Shown: positions 42,501 through 50,617 of the stretch, piece after piece
Position numbering within the stretch: the stretch's first letter is position 1
How the letters are laid out: each line of letters opens with the position of its first letter
Origin: Bacteroidetes bacterium MedPE-SWsnd-G2
GTDB lineage: Bacteria; Bacteroidota; Bacteroidia; Flavobacteriales; Flavobacteriaceae
DNA length: 64,000 nt
Direction: 5' to 3'
Assembly: GCA_001874335.1 (NCBI GenBank)
Contig: MPDE01000004.1
Location: 1 to 64,000, forward strand
Program-made: the position numbers and the translations under genes
The notes under the pieces: model-generated
Databases searched by the model: none
The model's input: only the letters and a program-made list of their open reading frames with translations
What the model was told of the DNA's origin: nothing

Positions 42501-42967
42501 CAATTCAAGGATCATTTATAATTGAAGAATTAACAGATTTAGTAGAAGCAGCAGTTTTAGAAGAATTTGATCGTATTACTGAACGTGGGGGGGTTTTAGG
42601 AGCAATGGAAACAATGTATCAGCGTTCTAAAATTCAAGAAGAAAGCTTGTATTATGAAACTTTAAAACACAATGGTGATTTCCCTATTATTGGTGTAAAT
42701 ACCTTCTTAAGTTCTAAAGGATCGCCAACTGTTATTCCTAAAGAGGTTATTAGAGCTACTGAGGAAGAAAAGCAATATCAAATAGAAACCTTAGGTAGTT
42801 TACATAAGGCAAATAACACCGATGATTTATTAAAAGAATTACAACATAAAGCCATCAATAATGAAAATATTTTTGAGGCTTTGATGGATGTTTGTAAAGT
42901 TTGTTCATTAGGACAAATTACTTCAGCATTATTTGAAGTAGGGGGGCAGTACAGAAGAAACATGTAG
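39545..42967 (+). CDS. icmF: Fused isobutyryl-CoA/methylmalonyl-CoA-type mutase IcmF
   Basis: 1140 residues in the IcmF order. The B12-binding domain (~10-140) has [10 protein letters not shown] (D23-x-H25, the cobalt-ligating His). The MeaI-type GTPase chaperone (~195-400) has P-loop GTGGAGKSS (203-211), [14 protein letters not shown] and NKFD (343-346). The (beta/alpha)8 mutase domain (~560-1140) includes [36 protein letters not shown] and [24 protein letters not shown]. The enzyme rearranges the carbon skeleton of acyl-CoA esters (isobutyryl/n-butyryl and related) using adenosylcobalamin; the G domain protects and repairs it. It is monocistronic, with its own leader region and terminator. 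Confidence 0.95.
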   Translation: MEQITPYKPKYKVRIVTAASLFDGHDAAINIMRRIIQSTGVEVIHLGHDRSVEEVVNTAIQEDANAIAMTSYQGGHNEYFKYMYDLLKERGASHIKIFGGGGGVILPEEIKELMDYGITRIYSPDDGRELGLQGMINDLVQQSDFAIGDELNGEVNHLAEKSTKAIARVISSAENFPEVAKDTLDIIHNKNKTNTTPVLGITGTGGAGKSSLVDELVRRFLIDFPEKTIGLISVDPSKRKTGGALLGDRIRMNAINSDRVYMRSLATRQSNLALSKYVNEAVEVLKAAEYDLIILETSGIGQSDTEIIEHSNVSLYVMTPEFGAATQLEKIDMLDFADLVAINKFDKRGALDALRDVKKQYMRNNNLWDIPQDELPVFGTIASQFNDPGMNTLYKAIMDKLVAETNCDLKSTFEITEEMSEKNFVIPPSRTRYLSEISESNRAYNKSVTNQVGVAQKLYGVYKTLESVLEIVPVIDKAGISSESFSDVKPESEQFVKLLNAEFDRIKLNLDPYNWEVILGWDEKVNKYKNPVYTFKVRDKEIHIDTHTESLSHTQIPKVALPKYQAWGDILGWVLQENVPGEFPYTAGLYPFKRTGEDPARMFAGEGGPERTNRRFHYVSEGLPAKRLSTAFDSVTLYGNDPDLRPDIYGKIGNAGVSICCLDDAKKLYSGFNLAHVMTSVSMTINGPAPMLLGFFMNAAIDQQCELYIKENNLEAEVDSKIEAIYKEKGIARPEYQGELPNGNDGLGLMLLGVTGDQVLPQDVYQDIKVKTIAQVRGTVQADILKEDQAQNTCIFSTEFALRLMGDVQEYFIDNNVRNFYSVSISGYHIAEAGANPITQLALTLANGFTYVEYYLSRGMDINKFGPNLSFFFSNGIDPEYSVIGRVARKIWAKAMKDKYNANSRAQMLKYHIQTSGRSLHAQEIDFNDIRTTLQALYAIYDNCNSLHTNAYDEAITTPTEESVRRAMAIQLIINKELGLAKNENPIQGSFIIEELTDLVEAAVLEEFDRITERGGVLGAMETMYQRSKIQEESLYYETLKHNGDFPIIGVNTFLSSKGSPTVIPKEVIRATEEEKQYQIETLGSLHKANNTDDLLKELQHKAINNENIFEALMDVCKVCSLGQITSALFEVGGQYRRNM

Positions 42968-42987
42968 TCTTTTGAAAATAAATTAAA

Positions 42988-43017
42988 AAGCCGACTTATA
43001 TAGTCGGCTTTTTTTTA
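42988..43017. terminator. icmF terminator (bidirectional)
   Basis: The stem AAGCCGACT/AGTCGGCTT with loop TATAT is followed by eight T residues. The tract overlaps the stop of the converging DJ-1-like gene. Confidence 0.9.
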
Positions 43018-43746
43018 TTCTATAATTAAGTGAGGGACGGCATCTAATTGCCAATCGATTACTAATCCGCCAGCTAATTCCTGGGCTATTTTCTCTCCAT
43101 ATAAATATTCACATAAATACAAGGCGGCTTCAAAACTTTTGGCTCCTCCCGCAGAAGTAATATACTTGTCATCATGAACAAATAAGACATTTTTTCTTAT
43201 ATCTAATTCGGGAAACATTTCTCTCATTTTGTCAATATCACTAGGGAAGGTTGTGCTAACTCTTTCTTTTAATAATCCTGCTTTGGCTAAAACGAAAGCG
43301 CCATCACAATGAGAGGTAACATATAACGCGTTTTTTGCTGTGCTTTTAACAAAGGCAATCATTTCTTCATTATCTAAGTCGGTATCTAAATGATGTTCGG
43401 CACTGGGAACAACTAGAATATCGATATTAGGCAAGTCGTCTTTTAGATAGTTGAAATCAGGTAATACATGTAATCCTTCAAATGTTTTAACGGCCTTATT
43501 GGTATTAGCAACCGTAAACACATTCATCGGTTTTATACTATCTCTGTAGATTGTATGTTGAAATATATCAAAAGGTGCTGTAAGCTCTGTGTTAAAAACA
43601 CCGTCCATAATTAAAAAAGCAACATTATATCTGTTTTCTGGTATTTCTTTTTCTGGGGAGACAGAGGCTTCCTTAATTGTGTGTTTTGGTTTTGGGTTGC
43701 AGCTAAAAACTATAATTACGATTAGAAGTTGTAAAATATATTTCAT
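43015..43746 (-). CDS. DJ-1/PfpI family lipoprotein
   Basis: 243 residues from ATG 43746 (MKYILQLLIVIIVFSCNPKP). Starting there gives a proper lipoprotein signal with Cys16, whereas the upstream ATG at 43779 would bury it, so I prefer the shorter form. The DJ-1/PfpI fold is clear: YNVAFLIMDGVFNTELTAPFDIFQ, NIDILVVPSAEHH, and the nucleophile elbow YVTSHCDGAFVLAKAGLL with a conserved Cys. Then ITSAGGAKSFEAALYLCEYLYG. Members act as amidases, chaperones or AraC-type sensor domains; being exported and lipid-anchored is unusual. The substrate is unknown. Confidence 0.85.
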   Translation of the reverse strand: MKYILQLLIVIIVFSCNPKPKHTIKEASVSPEKEIPENRYNVAFLIMDGVFNTELTAPFDIFQHTIYRDSIKPMNVFTVANTNKAVKTFEGLHVLPDFNYLKDDLPNIDILVVPSAEHHLDTDLDNEEMIAFVKSTAKNALYVTSHCDGAFVLAKAGLLKERVSTTFPSDIDKMREMFPELDIRKNVLFVHDDKYITSAGGAKSFEAALYLCEYLYGEKIAQELAGGLVIDWQLDAVPHLIIE

Positions 43747-43800
43747 GGAATGATATAATTGTTTATGTGAATTTACCATTTTTTAAATTGAAGATTGAGA

Positions 43801-43852
43801 AAAAAAATATCCCTTAAAAACATAGTGAATACTTCTGTTTTAAAGGGATATT
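43801..43852 (-). terminator. Terminator of the DUF2059 gene
   Basis: Arms of 17 nt (43852-43836 and 43822-43806 on the minus strand) pair with a single mismatch and are followed by a T run. It lies 36 nt after the DUF2059 stop. Confidence 0.85.
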
Positions 43853-43887
43853 ATATAATGCCTTAAAGGCTTTTGGTTTTGGGAAAA

Positions 43888-44328
43888 TTAGTTGCCCTTT
43901 TCCATAATCAATTCTTGTATTTCTTGACCTATTTTCATTCCCCACTGCTGAGAAACCGTCATTGTTTCCATTGTAATTTCAGGGATTTTTTCTGCATATT
44001 TTTTACCTAATGGCGTATTGTAAAATGCGATTAGTCCATCTAAATCTTCAATAGTAAGTTGTTTTTGATACACTGGCACTAACATTTCTACTAAATCATC
44101 TAAAGACGTACTTCTTAATTTTTCTTCTAAAATAGCCCAGTCTTCAGCAGGAATGCTTGCTGCTTGTTGTTGGAACATTCCCAACATTTGTTCTATTGCC
44201 ATTTTGTACGAAGAAGAATTACCAGAAACTTCAAACATTGTTTTTAATTTTTCGGCATAAGCATCATTTTGAGCAAAACTTAAACTTGTTGCAGCCATGA
44301 ATATCATAGCAAATAATAATTTTTTCAT
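43888..44328 (-). CDS. DUF2059 periplasmic protein
   Basis: 146 residues from ATG 44328, which begins a clean signal peptide (MKKLLFAMIFMAATSLSFAQ). The longer frame from 44451 overlaps the upstream reductase gene and lacks one, so it is rejected. The mature protein is an all-helical DUF2059 domain: YAEKLKTMFEVSG..YKMAIEQML.., LEEKLRSTSLDDLVEMLVPVYQKQLTIEDLDGLIAFYNTPLGKKYAEKIPEI. The DLDGLIAFYNTPLGKK motif defines the family, which has no known biochemical role. It lies 67 nt after the reductase-like gene. Confidence 0.88.
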   Translation of the reverse strand: MKKLLFAMIFMAATSLSFAQNDAYAEKLKTMFEVSGNSSSYKMAIEQMLGMFQQQAASIPAEDWAILEEKLRSTSLDDLVEMLVPVYQKQLTIEDLDGLIAFYNTPLGKKYAEKIPEITMETMTVSQQWGMKIGQEIQELIMEKGN

Positions 44329-44395
44329 AGTTGATTTTATTTTGGATTTGTGATGACTAATATAGCCTAATAGTGATAATTCAGAATGGCTAAGT

Positions 44396-44932
44396 TTACT
44401 TTTTTCTTTTAAAATGAAGATTTGTGAGACCATTTGAAAAGGTATGTGCATTTATCATTTCATAATTAGTTTCCTTCGACTTATTGGGAAATAACCTAAT
44501 ACCGTCACCCAATATGATTGGCACTATACTTATAATCATTTCGTCAATTGCGTCATTGTTTAAGAACTCAGAGATAATTCGGCCACCCCCCACGACCCAA
44601 ATTCCTTTGTTGCTTCCTTTTTGAATTTGGTCTATACTTTCCGTTGAAATTTCATTTATTAATTCTGTATTTGGCGTTTTTAGTTGGTAAGATTTATTTG
44701 TTGTAATGACGTAGCTTTTACAATTGGTATAAGGCCAGTCTACCCCAAAGCCCATAATTTCATCATAGGTTGTTCTTCCCATTATCACGGTGTCTATGCC
44801 ATCATAAAAATCTTGATAGCCATAATCCAATTGATCGGGATTAGGGTAACCAGTTAACCAATCCAGATTACCATCAGACTTGGCGATATAACCATCTATG
44901 GACGAGGCTATGTACAATTTGAAGTTGCTCAT
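44396..44932 (-). CDS. Dihydrofolate reductase-like (RibD C-terminal) family protein
   Basis: 178 residues. The N-terminal FKLYIASSIDGYIAKSDGNLDWL and GIDTVIMGRTTYDEIM, the central KGIWVVGGGRIISEFL (NADPH-binding GG motif) and the end IILGDGIRLFP match the YwjB/RibD-C subfamily of DHFR-like reductases. These share the fold with dihydrofolate reductase but are not the housekeeping FolA. They often act on flavin or pyrimidine-type substrates or are uncharacterised. It is cytoplasmic, without a signal. It is probably transcribed with DUF2059. Confidence 0.87.
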   Translation of the reverse strand: MSNFKLYIASSIDGYIAKSDGNLDWLTGYPNPDQLDYGYQDFYDGIDTVIMGRTTYDEIMGFGVDWPYTNCKSYVITTNKSYQLKTPNTELINEISTESIDQIQKGSNKGIWVVGGGRIISEFLNNDAIDEMIISIVPIILGDGIRLFPNKSKETNYEMINAHTFSNGLTNLHFKRKK

Positions 44933-44990
44933 CGTATTTTAATTTCCTTAAAATTAACGATAAATAACTGGAATTCTTTGCTTTAGTGTT

Positions 44991-46130
44991 TTAAAATAAA
45001 GTTACAAGAAAATAACCGAGTAGTGAACCAGAAATCACAATAAAGGCGCTATTTAGCTTTTTAAACTTAAAGACTGCAATGATGCTCAAAACAGCAATTA
45101 TTGTTGATCTCCAATCTAAAAAGCTGTCTTGTCCCATCTTAAAACAAACATAAGCGATTAGAGCGACAGCGGCAACGTTTACACCGTTTAACAAAGCACT
45201 TAATGCTTCTGATTTACGCAATTTTGGTATGATAGGATTGAGTAGTAATACAAAAATAAAGGACGGTAGAAAAATACCTAAAGTTGCTGCAATTGCACCC
45301 ATATAACCATTGAGTTGCCAACCTATAAAAGTGGCAGTAGATAAAACAGGTCCAGGTGTGATTTGACCAACGGCAACAGCATCAATTAAGGCTTGTCTGC
45401 TAAGATAGCCTGCTGAAACTAATTCAGAATCTAAAAAGGCAAAGAGTACGTATCCACTACCATAAAGAATAGCCCCGATTTTCAGAAAACTTAAAAAAAT
45501 AGAGGTGTTATTTAGAGATTCATAAAGGGGTTTTAGAAACAAAAAAATAGGTGAAAAGTTATAAATAGTGTTCTTTTTACGCGAAATATAAAACCAAACT
45601 AACGAAAGTAATCCGCATCCAAACAAAATAACAACCTCTGGTAATTGAAGGACGCAAAGAATAATGGAAACAATAAAAATGATACTCAACTTTTGAGAGG
45701 TGATAGCTTTTTTACCAAGCTTAAAAGCAGCGTTGATAATTATTGCAATTACTGCAGGTTTAATTCCAAATATAAAAGGAGTAACATCAGGTAAAGCGCC
45801 ATAGGTTTGATATAAATATGCAAACAATGCTGTTATTATTACTGCAGGAATAATAAAAGAAACTCCAGCAACGACCATCCCTTTTCTTCCAGCACGTTCA
45901 TGACCACAATGCATGGTCATCTCTGTAGAATTTGGACCTGGAATTAGATTTGTAGCACCAATTAAATCTAAAAAATGGGATTCACTCATCCATTTTCTTT
46001 TTCGTACAACTTCATCCTCCATCATTGCGATATGTGCAGCTGGGCCACCAAAAGATAAACATCCTAACTTAAAAAAAAGAAAGGCTATTTCTGATAGACG
46101 GTTTGATTTTGCTTCTGTCGCTGTTTGCAT
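44991..46130 (-). CDS. chrA: Chromate efflux transporter ChrA
   Basis: 379 residues with two homologous membrane halves. Half one has LGCLSFGGPAAHIAMMEDEVV and IGATNLIPGPNSTEMTMHCG, half two has IGAILYGSGYVLFAFLDSELV and VGQITPGPVLSTATFIGWQLNG. The PGP motifs in each half are the CHR-family signature. It exports chromate driven by the proton gradient or sulfate exchange in characterised members. Full-length (both halves), with about ten to twelve helices. Stand-alone, 58 nt upstream of the reductase-like gene. Confidence 0.92.
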   Translation of the reverse strand: MQTATEAKSNRLSEIAFLFFKLGCLSFGGPAAHIAMMEDEVVRKRKWMSESHFLDLIGATNLIPGPNSTEMTMHCGHERAGRKGMVVAGVSFIIPAVIITALFAYLYQTYGALPDVTPFIFGIKPAVIAIIINAAFKLGKKAITSQKLSIIFIVSIILCVLQLPEVVILFGCGLLSLVWFYISRKKNTIYNFSPIFLFLKPLYESLNNTSIFLSFLKIGAILYGSGYVLFAFLDSELVSAGYLSRQALIDAVAVGQITPGPVLSTATFIGWQLNGYMGAIAATLGIFLPSFIFVLLLNPIIPKLRKSEALSALLNGVNVAAVALIAYVCFKMGQDSFLDWRSTIIAVLSIIAVFKFKKLNSAFIVISGSLLGYFLVTLF

Positions 46131-46230
46131 TTATATTTTTTGAAAACCCAAATATAAAGCTTAATAGAATTGTTGACAATGAATTGTTGAATTGTCCTTT
46201 TTGATAATTAATACGAATTAATAAGGCATG

Positions 46231-47085
46231 TTAAAAATTGAAGTTTATTGATAGTAAGGGGCCATGATATTCAAGTTTTACAGAGCCATTAAGAATATCT
46301 TTATTCACATCCAGTTTGGTACTAAAATATCTATAGCCAGCACTGATCCCAAAATTATTGAATGCTTGGTATTTAATACTTGGGGCGATATTCCAAAGAG
46401 ACCCATCAAATTCATCTAAGCTAATAGCAAACCAATCAATCCTTGCCGCGAATAACCATTTTGTTGTTGGGGCATAAAAATAAGCTAATCCAATATTAGG
46501 CACAGGAGCTAAAAATTTAGCAGATTTTCGTTCTAAATCAAGGTTGATATTATCATCGTCAATATACCCTTGTCCTTCTATAAATGCATTCATGTCTAAA
46601 CCATGAATACCAATACCACCAGAGAACTCATGTTTGTCACCAGAGGAAATGACACGTCCAAAAAACAAACGATATAAGTCAATACCAAAGCCAGCTTCAG
46701 CAGTTACACCAACTGGATAAGTAACATCTTCCCAAGTGATTTCTTCTTCTAATGTTGTGCTTTTAGTGGATTGAACAGCAAAATATTCCAAGCCAACACT
46801 CCATTTTTTATTTTTGGAAAATCGCCAAATAAAATTTGCTGCAAGTGTACTTTGTTGTTCACTGAGTTTAAATGTTTTTCCAAAGTCTATTTCTTGATTT
46901 GGAGATTCTCCATTCGCTTTTATTTTAATTGATTTTGAAGGAATAAAAATTCCAACATTACCAATAAATCGATCTGTTAGATGTCTATGTTTTTTAATTG
47001 ATGTGCTGTCAGAATTTTGAGCAAGACCAACTGAGGAAATTATTAGAAATTTAAATAGAACTAATATTTTTGAATAGATACGCAT
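46231..47085 (-). CDS. Predicted outer-membrane beta-barrel protein
   Basis: 284 residues. A signal peptide (ILVLFKFLIISSVGLAQ) is followed by a series of amphipathic strands with aromatic girdle residues (WSVGLEYFAVQST, FGIDLYRLFFGRVI, WLFAARIDWFAISLDEF, FGISAGYRYFSTKLDV) and a final strand PLLSINFNF ending in Phe. This is the expected pattern for a 10- to 12-strand outer-membrane barrel. I do not recognise a named family. It is flanked by a bidirectional terminator upstream and by chrA downstream (100-nt gap). Confidence 0.72.
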   Translation of the reverse strand: MRIYSKILVLFKFLIISSVGLAQNSDSTSIKKHRHLTDRFIGNVGIFIPSKSIKIKANGESPNQEIDFGKTFKLSEQQSTLAANFIWRFSKNKKWSVGLEYFAVQSTKSTTLEEEITWEDVTYPVGVTAEAGFGIDLYRLFFGRVISSGDKHEFSGGIGIHGLDMNAFIEGQGYIDDDNINLDLERKSAKFLAPVPNIGLAYFYAPTTKWLFAARIDWFAISLDEFDGSLWNIAPSIKYQAFNNFGISAGYRYFSTKLDVNKDILNGSVKLEYHGPLLSINFNF

Positions 47086-47133
47086 CTAACTAAGTTACTT
47101 GAACTTAATTAGATAAGCAAACAAATTAAAACA

Positions 47134-47166
47134 AAAGAGCCTCTTTGATTAAGAGGCTCTTTTTGT
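47134..47166. terminator. Terminator of the 135-aa membrane protein gene (bidirectional)
   Basis: A 12-bp perfect stem AAAGAGCCTCTT/AAGAGGCTCTTT with loop TGATT, flanked by A-rich and T-rich tracts. It separates the 47183-47590 gene from the downstream beta-barrel gene, which therefore needs its own promoter. Confidence 0.85.
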
Positions 47167-47182
47167 ATTTATGTGATTGAAA

Positions 47183-47590
47183 TTAGATTTTATTGGCAAG
47201 TTTACCTCCTATATATGCCATAGGGAAATACGCCAATGCCAAATCTGTAATAGTAAACCAAGTTGGTCCAGTGATCATTGAATTAACAGCTAGTCCTCCT
47301 AAGAAAAATAAGCCTCCAATTCCCAGAGCAAACTTCATTTTGTTATTAGCAGCAATTAAGTAAGCTGTAAATGCCCCAACTAATGTTCCTAGCGCATGAG
47401 CTAAAAAAGGAAAAATAAAATATTTAAAACCTAAGGTTGGCATTATTATTTTCATTTGTTCCATATCGTTTGGATCTACACCTTCAACAGGAAAAATAGA
47501 GTGGCCTAAATTGATTAACCCAATGTTTACTACACTGCCTAGTAACCATCCTATAATAACGGCTAATATGTTTTTTAGAATTTTATTCAT
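47183..47590 (-). CDS. Four-helix integral membrane protein, unknown
   Basis: 135 residues with four hydrophobic segments (~6-28, 56-80, 86-106, 113-130). Gly-rich helices (AVIIGWLLGSVVNIGLINLG, FLAHALGTLVGAFTAYLIA, GGLFFLGGLAVNSM) suggest tight packing. The loop PVEGVDPNDMEQMKIIMPTLG carries the acidic residues. Similar small membrane proteins are common in Bacteroidota and have no defined role. No genomic partner suggests one. Confidence 0.75.
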   Translation of the reverse strand: MNKILKNILAVIIGWLLGSVVNIGLINLGHSIFPVEGVDPNDMEQMKIIMPTLGFKYFIFPFLAHALGTLVGAFTAYLIAANNKMKFALGIGGLFFLGGLAVNSMITGPTWFTITDLALAYFPMAYIGGKLANKI

Positions 47591-47662
47591 TTTGATAAGT
47601 ACTTCAATGATTAGCTATAATGATTTTGAAATTGAATTTACAAATTATTAATTGTTTTAAAA

Positions 47663-48295
47663 TTATTCGTAAATCAAGTTTTCATTTTCTTCTTCTGAAA
47701 CTCTTTCTTTAAACAGGAATATTATTGATAAGCTTATAGTCGAGTTTTTGTAATCTGATGTTTTGAAAATTTTAGTTAAGCCATAGCTGTATTTGGCCTG
47801 AAGTGAGAATTGCTTTTGAAAGGCGTATGTTATACCCGCGTTTAATGAAAAGTCAAAATCATTTACCTCTGGTAATTCCACTTCGTTTTCTAATCCAAAA
47901 TCGTTCTGAATTATACCTTTACTATTAAATAGTTGACCAACTTGAAGCCCAAGATCCAGGCTTAGTTCTTCGATAAACATCCATTTCGCTTGTAAACTTA
48001 AATCTAAATAATCTAAGGTTGTTTTATAAGTTACAGGGTAGGTATTATAAAATCCTTCATATTGACCTCCTTTTCTGTTGTATAAAATTTCACCTTGAAC
48101 ATAAAACTTTGAGCTTATCTTTTGTTCTGCCAAAAAACCAAAATTGATACCAAACAAATCTGTATAAACACTGTTTGTTTCATGCATTCCAGAAAAGTTT
48201 ACACCAAATTTAGTTCCAAAATTGAATTTCTTTTGAGCATTAGCGTTTAACGAAAGTAAGAGGAAAAGAGAAATGTATAGTAGTTTTTTTGACAT
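47663..48295 (-). CDS. PorT-like outer-membrane beta-barrel protein
   Basis: 210 residues. The signal is MSKKLLYISLFLLLSLNANAQ, followed by NFGTKFGVNFSGM, FGFLAEQKISSKFYVQGEILYNRKGGQ, LSLQAKWMFIEELSLDLGLQVGQL and QFSLQAKYSYGLTKIF. This is the eight-stranded outer-membrane barrel pattern of the 'porin family' (OMP_b-brl_2) that includes T9SS protein PorT, though I would not call it PorT itself. The short acidic tail RVSEEENENLIYE after the last strand is unusual, since barrels normally end in an aromatic residue. Confidence 0.82.
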   Translation of the reverse strand: MSKKLLYISLFLLLSLNANAQKKFNFGTKFGVNFSGMHETNSVYTDLFGINFGFLAEQKISSKFYVQGEILYNRKGGQYEGFYNTYPVTYKTTLDYLDLSLQAKWMFIEELSLDLGLQVGQLFNSKGIIQNDFGLENEVELPEVNDFDFSLNAGITYAFQKQFSLQAKYSYGLTKIFKTSDYKNSTISLSIIFLFKERVSEEENENLIYE

Positions 48296-48463
48296 AATTA
48301 GTTGATTAAGTATATGTTGTGTAATAAGGGGTTGCCTACAACGCTTGTAGTTTAATTCTGTGCAAAACTATTTAATTAATTGCAATCCCAAAGGGATTTT
48401 TCGAATATTTAATGCATTGAAAATTTATGGGAATTAGGAAGGGAATAAAGTTGAAATTTGAAT

Positions 48464-48510
48464 AAAAAAATCATCTGCCTATTCCTGTAAAATCAAGAAT
48501 AAACAGATGA
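48464..48510 (-). terminator. Terminator of the MFS transporter gene
   Basis: On the minus strand TCATCTG / CAGATGA arms with an inner TATTC/GAATA stem are followed by a run of seven T residues, immediately after the MFS stop codon. Confidence 0.7.
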
Positions 48511-48513
48511 AAA

Positions 48514-49764
48514 CTAAATTGCTTTTTTGAGCTCTTTTTGTTGCTCAAGAGCAATTTTTATGTTCTTCCTTTTAGCCATGTATCGATTTAACCAAAATAA
48601 CATGAGTACACAAAAGGCCGCTAGGATGGTGATTATATACCATGTCCATTCAAAACCAAAGGCATCTACCATTTGAAATCCAGCGTTATGCCCAAAAATA
48701 TGAGCTATAGAAAAGGCAATACTATATAATGCCATATACTCACCTTGGTTTCCTCGTTTTGCACGTTGCATCGCAAATGCATTTGAAAAAGGAAAGGCTA
48801 TCATTTCTCCAACAGTCATTAAAAGCATCCCAATGATTAATAAGCCTAACCAATGCCCAGTATTTAATATTAGAAAACTCAATCCAGTCAGGATTCCGCC
48901 AAAAGCCATAAGACCCGATTTCGTGAAACTGGAATTTTCTAACCATTTAATAAGTGGCATTTCAAAAACGAATATAAAAAACCCGTTTGCTCCTAAAAGT
49001 ATCCCAATGGCTAATTCTGTGAGCTGATATTCTTCTCTATAGTAAATGGGCATTGTACTAAAATATTGTAAAAATACTATGCCAAATAATACCATTGCGC
49101 CTAAGAAAATCAGGAATGGAATATCTGTATACGCAGACTTTGGGTTTTCAACCTTTATTTCGTCAAGAGTTTTAGCAGACTTCGGATTTAATACTTTTAA
49201 AAGCAAGATACTGGCTAAAAGACAAGTAATACCATCAATCCAAAACAATCCACTATAACTAAACCCTGTAATTATTAAGCCTCCAATTGCTGGCCCTGCT
49301 GAAAAACCAAGGTTTATTGCTAAACGGATTAGTGTAACTGATCTTGTTTTGTTTTCAGGTTTACTATATGCACTTAAAGCCACGAACATTGCTGGTCTAA
49401 ACATATCGGCAATGGCCATTACAGCAAATATGCCAAAACATAAACTTGAAAATGTATTTAAATGTTGAAGAGCAATGAAAAGGATTCCTGTTAAGAAAAG
49501 ACTCGTCGCCATTACTTTGTAGTATCCAAAAGTATCAGTTAGTTTGCCTCCTAACCAAGAACCAACCACGGAACCAAGTCCGAAGGCAGTCATAACCCAG
49601 CCAACATCGCTATTACTAAACCCAACGCTTTCCTTTAAGTATAAAGACAAAAAAGGAATGACCATGGTGCCAGCCCTATTTATTAAAGTAATAAGTGCTA
49701 ACCACCAAACTTCTCGAGAAAGCCCTTTAAATGTGTCTAAATAATTGTTGAGTAGTGTTTTCAT
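48514..49764 (-). CDS. MFS transporter (DHA1-like drug/metabolite exporter)
   Basis: 416 residues, 12 predicted helices. The start LSREVWWLALITLINRAGTMVIPFLSLYLKE is typical of one flavobacterial MFS group. The loop 2-3 motif A is GSWLGGKLTDTFGYYKVM (G-x-L-x-D-x-x-G), helix 5 shows LAINLGFSAGPAIGGLI (motif C-like, an exporter signature), and the tail RYMAKRKNIKIALEQQKELKKAI is basic and cytoplasmic. The substrate is unknown. The gene is preceded by a leader containing a 24-codon ORF and an intrinsic terminator 45 nt before the start codon, so it is likely controlled by attenuation. Confidence 0.9.
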   Translation of the reverse strand: MKTLLNNYLDTFKGLSREVWWLALITLINRAGTMVIPFLSLYLKESVGFSNSDVGWVMTAFGLGSVVGSWLGGKLTDTFGYYKVMATSLFLTGILFIALQHLNTFSSLCFGIFAVMAIADMFRPAMFVALSAYSKPENKTRSVTLIRLAINLGFSAGPAIGGLIITGFSYSGLFWIDGITCLLASILLLKVLNPKSAKTLDEIKVENPKSAYTDIPFLIFLGAMVLFGIVFLQYFSTMPIYYREEYQLTELAIGILLGANGFFIFVFEMPLIKWLENSSFTKSGLMAFGGILTGLSFLILNTGHWLGLLIIGMLLMTVGEMIAFPFSNAFAMQRAKRGNQGEYMALYSIAFSIAHIFGHNAGFQMVDAFGFEWTWYIITILAAFCVLMLFWLNRYMAKRKNIKIALEQQKELKKAI

Positions 49765-49808
49765 TTTGTTATTAACTCATATTGAGTGTTTTAATTGGTG
49801 TAAAAATA

Positions 49809-49885
49809 AAAAGCCCAACTTTACAGTTGGGCTTTTATATATTGTAATATCATATAGTATTATCGTCATAATATATAACAAGCCC
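49809..49885 (-). promoter_or_regulatory. Attenuator in the MFS leader: terminator plus competing antiterminator
   Basis: Reading the minus strand: AAAAGCCCAACT (49836-49825), loop GTAA, AGTTGGGCTTTT (49820-49809) then TATTTTTA form an intrinsic terminator 45 nt before the MFS start. Segment A, GGGCTT-G-TTATATATT (49885-49870), pairs with segment B, AATATATAAAAGCCC (49843-49829), over 15 bp with one bulged G. B shares 8 nt with the terminator's first arm, so the two structures exclude each other. A lies at the end of the 24-codon leader ORF. Confidence 0.72.
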
Positions 49886-49940
49886 GCCTTCTATCTCTAG
49901 AAGTCCTGTTTTGCTTTTTATAATTGACGTTTAAAATCAT
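49866..49940 (-). CDS. Putative leader peptide of the MFS transporter, 24 aa
   Basis: ATG at 49940-49938, stop TGA at 49868-49866. The peptide begins MILNVNYKKQNRTSR and continues DRRRACYIL: Arg-rich at positions 15-19 (R-D-R-R-R), with tandem AGA GAT AGA AGG CGG codons. A -7-like element TAGCTTTG (49967-49960) lies 20 nt upstream; a TTG 27 nt farther upstream is a poorly spaced -33 candidate. The last six codons form the antiterminator arm A. It has no Shine-Dalgarno sequence, as is normal here. Confidence 0.55.
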   Translation of the reverse strand: MILNVNYKKQNRTSRDRRRACYIL

Positions 49941-50013
49941 GATAATTATTTTCTTGGCTCAAAGCTATGTAAAAAAATGATAAGTTGTATTTTACAATCA
50001 TAAAAATTTTGAC

Positions 50014-50616
50014 ATGAAGTATATTTTAACTCTTTTATTATCAGTTAGTTTTTTGTTTGGCTGCGCTCAAAAGAAGCGTCCAATAAAGGGCGAATCTGAG
50101 TTTCAAATAGAATTAAATAAGGAGTATAAGGACGCGAGTACCTCACCTTTAAAGGAAAAAGATTTAAAAAAGTTTAAAGGTTTAGATTATTTTAAAGTAG
50201 ATTCTTCTTTTGTTGTAAAAGCAAAACTCATAAGGACTCCCGATAGCACTTATTTTAAAATGAAAACCACCACAAGTAGATTAGCTACCGAAAGGGTTTA
50301 TGGCGTTTTAAAATTTAATTTACAAGGGAAGGAATGTCAATTAAATGTATATCAAGGCAAGGAAACAATAAAACAAGAAGGTTATGAAGACTACTTGTTC
50401 TTACCATTTTTGGACAATACCAATGGAGAATCAACCTATGGAGGAGGACGTTATATTGAGCTGAGAATTCCTGATGGTGATGAGATTTACATCGATTTTA
50501 ATAAAGCTTATAATCCGTACTGTGCATATAATGAAAGATATTCATGTCCAATTGTACCTCGCGTAAATTACTTAGATATCGACGTGAAAGCAGGAGTTAA
50601 AGCATTTAAGAAGTAG
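50014..50616 (+). CDS. DUF1684 family lipoprotein
   Basis: 200 residues. The lipoprotein signal MKYILTLLLSVSFLFGCAQ has Cys17. The conserved DUF1684 features are FQIELNKEYKDASTSPLKEKDLKKFKGLDYF, LQVYQGK-like CQLNVYQGKE, YLFLPFLDNTNGESTYGGGRYIEL and DFNKAYNPYCAYNERYSCPIVP. The last block with its Asn-Pro-x-Cys and two Cys is the family hallmark. The function is unknown. It is divergent from the MFS leader and converges on crcB with 1 nt between stops. A TTGTA-TTT-TACAA palindrome lies upstream (49985-49997). Confidence 0.9.
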   Translation: MKYILTLLLSVSFLFGCAQKKRPIKGESEFQIELNKEYKDASTSPLKEKDLKKFKGLDYFKVDSSFVVKAKLIRTPDSTYFKMKTTTSRLATERVYGVLKFNLQGKECQLNVYQGKETIKQEGYEDYLFLPFLDNTNGESTYGGGRYIELRIPDGDEIYIDFNKAYNPYCAYNERYSCPIVPRVNYLDIDVKAGVKAFKK

Positions 50617-50617
50617 T

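Noticed and set aside
44329-44451. Longer DUF2059 start at 44451
   Set aside because: It overlaps the upstream reductase gene and buries a perfect signal peptide that begins at 44328.
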